Of a stretch of 64,000 nucleotides of DNA, positions 57,695 to 64,000 are shown piece by piece; within the stretch, counting starts at the first letter, position 1; the number at the start of each line of letters is the position of its first letter. The notes under the pieces are model-generated. The model made no database searches. It saw only the letters and a program-made list of their open reading frames with translations, and was not told where the DNA came from. The DNA is from Arthrobacter sp. SLBN-112 (GTDB taxonomy: Bacteria > Actinomycetota > Actinomycetes > Actinomycetales > Micrococcaceae): NCBI RefSeq assembly GCF_030944625.1, contig NZ_JAUSXY010000001.1, forward strand, positions 1 to 64,000, read 5' to 3'. A program made the position numbers and the translations under genes.

Positions 57695-58678
57695 CTACAT
57701 GACCAGCAGGACCTTGCCCACATGGTGCCCGCTGTCGAAGTAGCGATGGGCCGCGCCGACCTGGTCCAGCGGGAACGTCTTGGCGACGAGCGGGCGGATC
57801 CTGCCGTCCACGATCAGCGGCCACACGGCGTCCCGGACGGCGGTCATGATGGCCCCCTTCTCCGCCACGGGCCGGGGCCGCAACGCCGTGGCCACCACGG
57901 CCGCGCGCTTCTTCAACAGCAGCCCCAGGTCCAGCTCCCCCTTGGTGCCGCCCTGCAGCCCGATCACGATGAGGCGCCCGTAATCCGCGAGCGCATCCAC
58001 GTTTTGCTGAAGGTACTTGGCTCCCACGACGTCCAGGATGACATCGGCACCCTTGCCGTCATTTTGGCGCCGGAGGCTCTCGGGAAAGTCCTCCTCCGTG
58101 TAGTTGATGGCGATGTCCGCACCGAGGAACGCCTTGGCGGTGCCCACCTTCTCGGCCGTGCCGGCCGTGGTGGCAACCTTGGCGCCAAAGGCCTTGGCGA
58201 GCTGGATGGCCATGGTGCCGATTCCGCCCGTGGCGCCATGGATCAGGACGGTCTCACCCGGCTGCAGCTGCGCCGTCATGATCAGGTTGGAGTACACCGT
58301 AGCCGCCACTTCAGGCAGGGAGGCCGCTGTGACCAGGTCAACCCCTTCGGGCACGCGCAGAACCTGCTCGGCCGGAACCGCCACCTGCTGGGCGTAACCG
58401 CCGCCTGCCAGCAGCGCCACCACCTTGTCCCCCACCGAGAAGGGCTTGCTGACGCCGGGGCCGAAGCCCGCGATCCGGCCTGATACTTCCAGCCCGGGGA
58501 TCTCGGAGGCGCCAGGGGGCGGCGGGTAGAAGCCGCGGCGCTGCTGGACGTCGGCCCGGTTCAAGCCGGCAGCCACCACATCGATCAGCACTTCCCCCTG
58601 GCCGGGTACCGGCGCATCCACGTCGCGGACTTCCAGCACTTCCGGGCCGCCCGGTTCCGTAATGTAGACGGCTTTCAT
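57695..58678 (-). CDS. NAD(P)H-quinone oxidoreductase (zinc-independent MDR family, PIG3-like)
   Basis: A 327-residue medium-chain reductase. It begins MKAVYITEPGGPEVL, contains VLIHGATGGIGTMAIQLAKAFGA (NADPH-binding) and lacks the zinc ligands of alcohol dehydrogenases. PIG3-type members reduce quinones. ATG 58678 has GGGAG 6 nt upstream. The longer frame upstream overlaps tRNA-Ser on the other strand and is rejected. Confidence 0.9.
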   Translation of the reverse strand: MKAVYITEPGGPEVLEVRDVDAPVPGQGEVLIDVVAAGLNRADVQQRRGFYPPPPGASEIPGLEVSGRIAGFGPGVSKPFSVGDKVVALLAGGGYAQQVAVPAEQVLRVPEGVDLVTAASLPEVAATVYSNLIMTAQLQPGETVLIHGATGGIGTMAIQLAKAFGAKVATTAGTAEKVGTAKAFLGADIAINYTEEDFPESLRRQNDGKGADVILDVVGAKYLQQNVDALADYGRLIVIGLQGGTKGELDLGLLLKKRAAVVATALRPRPVAEKGAIMTAVRDAVWPLIVDGRIRPLVAKTFPLDQVGAAHRYFDSGHHVGKVLLVM

Positions 58679-58787
58679 GGACTTCTCCCGTTCCTGATTC
58701 AAATCCTGGCTGCAACCAGTGTGCACCGGGCTCCTGCCCGCGGCCTGTTTTGTTGCAGGCAAGTGCCTATGAAACACTACTAGCTGA

Positions 58788-58875
58788 GGAAGGTTGTCCG
58801 AGCGGCCGAAGGAGCTGGTCTTGAAAACCAGTGTGCGGTAACCCCGTACCAAGAGTTCGAATCTCTTACCTTCCG
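58788..58875 (+). tRNA. tRNA-Ser (anticodon TGA)
   Basis: An 88-nt class II tRNA. Acceptor GGAAGGT/ACCTTCC, anticodon stem CTGGT/ACCAG around CTTGAAA (anticodon TGA), a long variable arm (TGTGCGGTAACCCCGTACC) and T-loop TTCGAAT. Discriminator G. CCA is not encoded. Confidence 0.97.
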
Positions 58876-58881
58876 CAAGGG

Positions 58882-58919
58882 AACCCCTGGCAGCCGGCAC
58901 CGGCCGCCAGGGGTTTTTT
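58882..58919 (+). terminator. Rho-independent terminator after tRNA-Ser(TGA)
   Basis: The stem AACCCCTGGC (58882-58891) with GCCAGGGGTT (58905-58914) contains an inner GCCGG/CCGGC hairpin and runs into TTTTTT. Confidence 0.88.
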
Positions 58920-58922
58920 GCT

Positions 58923-60917
58923 TTAAGCTCCCCCAGGCCTGCCCGCACGGCTGACACCAGGATGCGCCATTGAGCCTTGGTGGGTTACACCCTGGACAGG
59001 AATGGCTGCCGCGATTTCGTCGGCATCGCGCAGCGTGCGCTGGCCGCTGCGGTAGGCCGGGCCTCCCGGCTGGAGGGCTTCGGCGGCGATTGCGGTGCCC
59101 CATTGTGCCGATGACAACTGCAGTCCCAGCACGAACAGGCCCCCGGTCACAGACCCGTTGGCCCCCACCGGGCGGTACGGGTGGGGCTCCACGTCCAGTC
59201 CGGTGGACTGCACAGGGGCGCCTTCGGCGGTCATCATCAGCTTGGACCGGACCAGCCCGTCGGCCAGCAGCTGCTCGAGCAGGGGGGAATCGTTGGCTGA
59301 CACCCGGTTGCCCGGGGCCAACGCTTCCACCATGGTCCGCGCAGTGGCCGGCGGCCCGGAAACCCACGGGGAGGAAGCCGTAAACGACGCCGACTTCCGG
59401 TCCACCCCGAATTTGGGGTCCGGCCCAACAAAGCTGACCACCCCGGCCCGGGCCAGCGCGGCGAGCTGTTCGGAACGCAGCGCCGGCGGCCCGCTGGCCA
59501 GGCCCTCAACGAAGGACTCAAACCAGCCACGCAGTCCGGCCACCCAGGACTCATCGGTGATGCCGCCGTCGGCCACTGCCGTCTTGAGGACGGCGCGTCC
59601 GTGGTGCAGGGCGCCGATGGCCATCTTGACCGGATCGTCCTCGCCCAGCGCGGAACGGCGTGCATCGTCGAGCAGGAACTCCACCACGGCGGCGTCGTGC
59701 TCGGCCCGGGACGCAAACGACCGGCCGGCCAGCGGAGCGGCCAGGCCCAGCAGGTCCAGGCGGTGCCTGGGGCCGACGTGGACGGCAAGGACGCTCTCCA
59801 CACCGTCCTCCCACTTCACGGCACTGTGCGCATGCGGCTGCAGGGCTTCCTCCAGCGCGGCAAGAAATGCCGGCGCGTCAGGTACCGCTCCCGGCTGCGA
59901 GCGCACCAGCGTGGAGTAGTAGGCCCACAGGGCGTCACGGTGCAGCAGCGGCCACAAGTCATGGTCGAACGAGGGCCGGATTCCCGCCTTGGCCAGCCGC
60001 CCGATGGCGGCCTCGGTGAGGTAGCGCAGCCTGACGGAGGGTGCGTAGTAGCCGTCCAGGGCAGCCTTGGCGCGGTACGGGGTGCCGCGCCGGGAGGCCG
60101 CAATGATCAACGGCTCCTGGCCGGACGGCTCATACTCAAGCCGGTTGCCGGTGGAGACGAACTTCCCGCCCCGGCCCTCGGTGAGCTGGCCCATGGTGTC
60201 AAAGAAGTTCAGCCCCATGCCGCGGACCAGGACAGGTTCGCCGGCCGGGACCCGGGACCAATCCACATCCGCGGGCGCTGCGGGCGGAAAGTACTGCAAA
60301 CCCAGCCGCGCGGCCGAGTCCTGGAGGTCGCGCTGTTCCGGGTTCAGCCGGGAAGGGATGTGCCCCAGGGCGAGCACCGCGGAGTTGGCCCTGATGGTTT
60401 CCCCGGCGGCCAGGCCGACGTCGAACATTCCGTCCGCGGCTGGGCGCACCCACAGCGCTGACGTTTCGTGGAATTCGATGGTGACGCCGTCGGGGGCCTT
60501 GGCCAGCACCTCCTCCAGGGTGCTGCGAAGGTACCGGCCGTACAGGGCGCGGCTGGGGAAATCACGCGAGCCCAGTACCGCAATTTCCGCCCGTTCGTCA
60601 TCGGTGAGGGCCGGCAGCGGATTCTGCTGCTGCCGCAACCGCCACTGGTCGAACGTGGTGCCGGCAACGGGGGCAGGCAGCGCCGGGTCCTCGGGAATCA
60701 GCGTGGGGTAGAAGGACTGGGTGTTCATGAGGAACAGCCGGGACTGCCCAGGCTGCCATACGTGACCGGGACCAGCGGGGTAAGGGTCCACGACGTCGAT
60801 GTGGAGCCGCACAAGGCGTCCCGCGGCGGCGGTGTGGGCGAGCAGCCGCTCCAGCACACTGGTGCCCCGGGGGCCGGCGCCGATGATGACGGCCCGGTTG
60901 CTCTGCGATAATTCCAC
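58923..60917 (-). CDS. FAD/NAD(P)-binding protein
   Basis: A 664-residue flavoprotein-like enzyme. The N-terminal dinucleotide motif is AVIIGAGPRGTSVLERLL, followed by VVDPYPAGPGHVW and NTQSFYPTLIPED. The family (FAD-NAD(P)-binding, about 600-670 residues) is common in actinobacteria, and some members relate to amino-acid N-hydroxylases, but function is not established. GTG 60917 follows TACGCT (60925-60930) by 7 nt without a ribosome site. Divergent from the S9 peptidase gene. Confidence 0.82.
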   Translation of the reverse strand: MELSQSNRAVIIGAGPRGTSVLERLLAHTAAAGRLVRLHIDVVDPYPAGPGHVWQPGQSRLFLMNTQSFYPTLIPEDPALPAPVAGTTFDQWRLRQQQNPLPALTDDERAEIAVLGSRDFPSRALYGRYLRSTLEEVLAKAPDGVTIEFHETSALWVRPAADGMFDVGLAAGETIRANSAVLALGHIPSRLNPEQRDLQDSAARLGLQYFPPAAPADVDWSRVPAGEPVLVRGMGLNFFDTMGQLTEGRGGKFVSTGNRLEYEPSGQEPLIIAASRRGTPYRAKAALDGYYAPSVRLRYLTEAAIGRLAKAGIRPSFDHDLWPLLHRDALWAYYSTLVRSQPGAVPDAPAFLAALEEALQPHAHSAVKWEDGVESVLAVHVGPRHRLDLLGLAAPLAGRSFASRAEHDAAVVEFLLDDARRSALGEDDPVKMAIGALHHGRAVLKTAVADGGITDESWVAGLRGWFESFVEGLASGPPALRSEQLAALARAGVVSFVGPDPKFGVDRKSASFTASSPWVSGPPATARTMVEALAPGNRVSANDSPLLEQLLADGLVRSKLMMTAEGAPVQSTGLDVEPHPYRPVGANGSVTGGLFVLGLQLSSAQWGTAIAAEALQPGGPAYRSGQRTLRDADEIAAAIPVQGVTHQGSMAHPGVSRAGRPGGA

Positions 60918-60924
60918 GCCATCC

Positions 60925-60930
60925 AGCGTA
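60925..60930 (-). promoter_or_regulatory. Leaderless -10 element of the FAD-binding protein gene
   Basis: TACGCT, then GGATGGC (7 nt), then GTG at 60917. Confidence 0.5.
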
Positions 60931-61001
60931 CGGGCTCAAAGCAACCGGTGCCCCGGACGCTTGACTTGCCAGCCTTGGGGGATGTTGTTTGGATGGGGCG
61001 C

Positions 61002-63245
61002 ATGACCACCACACCAGCTGATCAAGCGTCCGGTCCCGGCCGGGACACCCCCGTTACCGCGTCCCCCGGCGCCGCTCCCGAACCAGTCGACGAGAATGTG
61101 TGGCTGGAGGACATCTATGGCGAGGAGCAGCTGGCCTGGGTCAAGGAGCAGAACTCCCGCACCGAAGACCTCCTCGAAGGCGCTGACTACGCGGAACTGG
61201 AATCAGGCATCCTCGAAGTCCTGGATTCCACCGACCGGATCGCCATGGTGGGCAAGCGCGGCGACTGGTACTACAACTTCTGGAAGGACCGGCAGAACCC
61301 CAAGGGCCTCTGGCGCCGGACCACGTGGGAGAGCTACTGCACCGATTCCCCGGAATGGGATGTCCTGCTGGACGTTGACGCGCTGGCCACGGCCGAAGGC
61401 GAAGAGTGGGTTTTCCACGGCGCCACGTTCCTGCGCCCCGCCGCGGGCCAACCCTACCGGCTGGCACTGCTGGCCCTCTCCCCCGACGGCGGCGACGCGA
61501 ACAGGTACCGCGAGTTCGACGTCGAGGCACGCGGCTTCGTGGATCCGGCGCAGGGAGGATTCGACCTGCCGACGGCCAAAGGCAATGTGTCATGGCTGGA
61601 CGCCGACACCCTGCTCGTCGCCTCGACCGCGGCCGACCTGCCCAAGACGGCGTCCTCGTACGCCCGGACGGCGGTGACCCTCAAGCGCGGCGATTCGCTG
61701 GCGGACGCTCCACGCCTGTTGGAGGTGCCGGAGGACCACATGATGGCCATCGTGGCGCACGATTCCACCCCCGGCTTTGAGCGGACCTTCGCGGTGGACT
61801 ATATCGACTTCTTCAACCGCACCAACCTGGTGCTGCGGGGCGACGAGTGGGTGCCGATTGACGTGCCCACGGACGTCAACGTCAGCGCCCACCGCGAATG
61901 GCTGCTCTTCCGTCCACAGCAGGACTGGGCCGTGGACGGCACCACCTATCCGTCCGGGGCACTGCTCGCCGCCGGCTTCGAGGATTACCTCGCGGGAAAC
62001 CGGCAACTCACCGTCCTGTTTACGCCCGATTCGCACACCTCGCTGCAGTCCTGGAGCTGGACGCGGAACTTCCTGCTGCTCAACCTGCTCAGGGATGTTT
62101 CCTCCGAGATCCGGGTGCTGGACCCCTCCCGGCCGGCCGACGGCGGCTGGGCGGCCACTCCTCTGGATGCCTGCCCGCCCCTGCATGACGTGAACGCCTA
62201 CGCCGTGGACGACGAGGACGACGAACCAGCCAACGGCGGAGCGGGCGATGACTTTTGGCTCATCGCCACGGGCTTCACCACCCCCACCACCCTGATGCGG
62301 GGCACCCTGGAGCGGAGTGCCCCCGACGGGGACGGCGACGGAACGCCCGGTGTAGTGAGCCGGCAGGCGGCCATCAAGGCCTCGCCGTCCTTCTTCGCTG
62401 ACGGCGACTACGTGGTGGAGCAGCACTTCGCCGTGTCCGACGACGGGACCCGGATCCCGTATTTCCAGGTAGCCCCGCGCGGGTTGGCTTTGGACGGGCA
62501 GAACCCCACCCAGCTCTCCGGCTACGGCGGGTTTGAGGTCTCACGGACCCCCGCGTACAGCGGCACGGTCGGCCGGGCCTGGCTGGAGCGGCGGACGGCC
62601 TTGTCGGACGGCAGCGACGGGAAGGCGCCGCACTCGCGCGGCGGTGTGTACGTGGTGGCGAACATCCGCGGCGGAGGCGAGTACGGGCCGGCCTGGCACC
62701 GTGCCGCATTGAAGGAAAACCGGCACAAGGCGTACCAGGACTTCGCAGCGGTGGCCCGGGACCTGATCTTCCGCGGCGTGACCTCCCCGCAGCGGCTCGG
62801 TTGCGTGGGCGGTTCCAACGGCGGCCTCCTGGTGGGGAACATGCTCACCCGCTACCCGGAACTCTTCCGGGCGGTTTCCTGCGGTGTGCCCCTGCTGGAC
62901 ATGCGCCGGTACACCAAGCTGTCGGCCGGGCATTCCTGGATCGCCGAGTACGGCGACCCGGATGTTCCCGAACAGTGGGAGTACATCAGGACTTTTTCGC
63001 CGTACCACCTGCTCAAGGACGCGGTGGAATACCCGGAAACCTTCATCTGGACGGCAACCTCGGACGACCGCGTGGGCCCGGTCCAGGCGCGGAAGATGGC
63101 CGCCCGGATGCTGGCCATGGGGATCCCCAACGTGTGGTTCCACGAAGCGCTGGAGGGCGGCCACGCCGGCGCCTCCGACAACCGGCAGGCAGCGGCACTG
63201 CAGGCCCGCAGCCAGCATTTCCTCTGGAAGGCGCTGGCCGGCTGA
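61002..63245 (+). CDS. S9 family peptidase (prolyl oligopeptidase)
   Basis: A 747-residue cytosolic serine peptidase. Residues about 30-450 form the propeller domain, and the C-terminal alpha/beta hydrolase has the nucleophile in CVGGSNGGLL (Ser about 605), Asp in TSDDRVGP (about 688) and His in EGGHAG (about 720). It should cleave short peptides after Pro or related residues. ATG 61002 is chosen because the next residues lead into WLEDIYGEEQLAWV, the family N-terminus. A nearby 5' extension is rejected. Confidence 0.9.
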   Translation: MTTTPADQASGPGRDTPVTASPGAAPEPVDENVWLEDIYGEEQLAWVKEQNSRTEDLLEGADYAELESGILEVLDSTDRIAMVGKRGDWYYNFWKDRQNPKGLWRRTTWESYCTDSPEWDVLLDVDALATAEGEEWVFHGATFLRPAAGQPYRLALLALSPDGGDANRYREFDVEARGFVDPAQGGFDLPTAKGNVSWLDADTLLVASTAADLPKTASSYARTAVTLKRGDSLADAPRLLEVPEDHMMAIVAHDSTPGFERTFAVDYIDFFNRTNLVLRGDEWVPIDVPTDVNVSAHREWLLFRPQQDWAVDGTTYPSGALLAAGFEDYLAGNRQLTVLFTPDSHTSLQSWSWTRNFLLLNLLRDVSSEIRVLDPSRPADGGWAATPLDACPPLHDVNAYAVDDEDDEPANGGAGDDFWLIATGFTTPTTLMRGTLERSAPDGDGDGTPGVVSRQAAIKASPSFFADGDYVVEQHFAVSDDGTRIPYFQVAPRGLALDGQNPTQLSGYGGFEVSRTPAYSGTVGRAWLERRTALSDGSDGKAPHSRGGVYVVANIRGGGEYGPAWHRAALKENRHKAYQDFAAVARDLIFRGVTSPQRLGCVGGSNGGLLVGNMLTRYPELFRAVSCGVPLLDMRRYTKLSAGHSWIAEYGDPDVPEQWEYIRTFSPYHLLKDAVEYPETFIWTATSDDRVGPVQARKMAARMLAMGIPNVWFHEALEGGHAGASDNRQAAALQARSQHFLWKALAG

Positions 63246-63778
63246 ATGGCGGCCGGGGTGGCGGTCCGGAGGGCTGTGGCCGGGGACATTGAGCAACTGG
63301 CCCAGGTACACATCCGCTGCTGGCGGGAAACGTACCGGGGATTGTTGAGCGATGCTTTCCTTGCCTCCGTGGATCCCGCAGGGCGGCTTGCCCTGTGGCG
63401 GCACCTGCTGGACCGCCCGGACCCCGCGGAGGCGTGGGTGGCATGCGACGGCGGGACAGTCGTGGGGTTCGCCGGCCGGCGGCGGCTGCCGGCCCCGGGT
63501 TTTCCCCCGAAGGGCATCAGCCGCCGCCTTCCGGCGACCTGGAGCTGTGGGGGCTGTACCTGTTGGCCTCGCATCAAGGCCGCGGCCTTGGCCGCCAGCT
63601 GCTGACCGCTGCGTTGGGCACCGATGCGGCGAGTCTCTGGGTGGCGGCCGGGAACAGCAAGGCCATCGGTTTCTACCGCCGCTTCGGCTTTGAACCTGAC
63701 GGTGCCAGGGATGTTCTTGCTGACTGGGAGGACCTGCCCGAAATTCGGATGGTCCGCGCGGAGCAACGCCTTCCGTAG
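63246..63778 (+). pseudogene. GNAT family N-acetyltransferase, frameshifted
   Basis: The N-terminal half (VAVRRAVAGDIEQLAQVHIRC, AWVACDGGTVVGFAG) and the C-terminal half (LELWGLYLLASHQGRGLGRQLL, NSKAIGFYRRFGFEPDG) of one GNAT protein lie in different frames. The break is in the GC-rich run at about 63471-63505 and would be mended by adding one base. The acetyl-CoA loop QGRGLG is intact. It directly follows the S9 peptidase stop. A true inactivating deletion and a base-call error in a GC run are both possible. Confidence 0.78.
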
Positions 63779-63780
63779 GG

Positions 63781-63854
63781 CGCCCTGGCCCCGGTTCCGG
63801 GGCCAGGGCGGGCTTGGCGTGGCACCCTTGTGGCCGGCCGGTTCGACCGGCCGG
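63781..63854 (+). terminator. Two tandem hairpins before tRNA-Ser(GCT)
   Basis: First hairpin: a 14-bp perfect stem at 63781-63794 with 63797-63810. Second: a 9-bp stem at 63834-63842 with 63846-63854. They lie between the GNAT gene and the tRNA. No U-tract follows, so the terminator call rests on stem stability and position. Confidence 0.5.
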
Positions 63855-63914
63855 GCACCGTTTTGCACTGCATGGCCGGATCTGCGTATCCTTGGTGGGC
63901 TAGGAATAGCAATT

Positions 63915-64000
63915 GGAGACGTGCCAGAGCGGCCGAATGGACTTCACTGCTAATGAAGGGTCGGGGTTAAACTCGACCGGGGGTTCAAATCCCCCCGTCT
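63915..64000 (+). tRNA. tRNA-Ser (anticodon GCT), cut by the window edge
   Basis: Class II tRNA starting GGAGACG, with anticodon loop CTGCTAA (anticodon GCT) between ACTTCA and TGAAGG, a long variable arm and T-loop TTCAAAT. The 3' acceptor strand is cut after CGTCT; only the last few bases are missing. Confidence 0.95.

Noticed and set aside
57695-58957. Extended 420-codon version of the quinone oxidoreductase
   Set aside because: The first 93 codons run through tRNA-Ser on the opposite strand; the ATG at 58678 has a proper ribosome site.

Overview
The window is high-GC actinobacterial chromosome. The rRNA sequences, the GlgE-type glycogen/trehalose cluster, SenX3-RegX3, CarD, a Bpa-type proteasome activator and many leaderless genes point to Arthrobacter/Pseudarthrobacter or a close Micrococcaceae relative. 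Genus is inferred from gene content, not from an alignment.

Layout. 1-5.4 kb: a minus-strand rRNA operon (16S then 23S, no tRNA in the spacer; 5S would lie off the left edge) with its promoter. 5.6-19 kb: alpha-glucan metabolism, with glgE, treS and a maltokinase-GlgB fusion as one minus-strand operon, glgP divergent from it, and glgX further on. A secreted RNase Sa-like enzyme and its barstar-type inhibitor sit between glgP and glgX. 19-34.1 kb: housekeeping genes: rlmB, cysS, ispF, ispD, carD, a lipoprotein, regX3-senX3, phoU (divergent, with a candidate PHO box), gpmA, a methyltransferase, a DUF2516 protein, a cystathionine gamma-synthase-like enzyme, tmk-holB and a TAP-like lipoprotein hydrolase. 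34.2 kb: tRNA-Thr(CGT).

34.3-41.3 kb is an accessory-looking stretch with long non-coding gaps, an alpha/beta hydrolase, an aminoglycoside phosphotransferase-family gene, a translationally coupled trio of unknown genes, a broken helix-turn-helix gene carrying a triplicated 8-bp repeat, and an orphan 385-residue protein. 40.6-50.6 kb: pspA, a frameshifted polysaccharide deacetylase, a type II NADH dehydrogenase-like enzyme, a coiled-coil protein, glutamate decarboxylase with a glutamine amidotransferase, an aldo-keto reductase and bpa. 50.7-64 kb: cstA-ybdD, a padR-ABC transporter operon, a quinone oxidoreductase, tRNA-Ser(TGA), a large FAD/NAD(P)-binding protein, an S9 peptidase, a frameshifted GNAT gene and the start of tRNA-Ser(GCT).

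Functionally, TreS interconverts maltose and trehalose, maltokinase makes maltose-1-phosphate, GlgE polymerises it and GlgB branches it, while GlgP and GlgX degrade the polymer. A recurring regulatory feature is a TANNNT -10 hexamer exactly 6 or 7 nt before an ATG or GTG with no Shine-Dalgarno, seen at about 16 genes. This pattern decides several start codons here. No CRISPR array, prophage or intact insertion sequence was seen.
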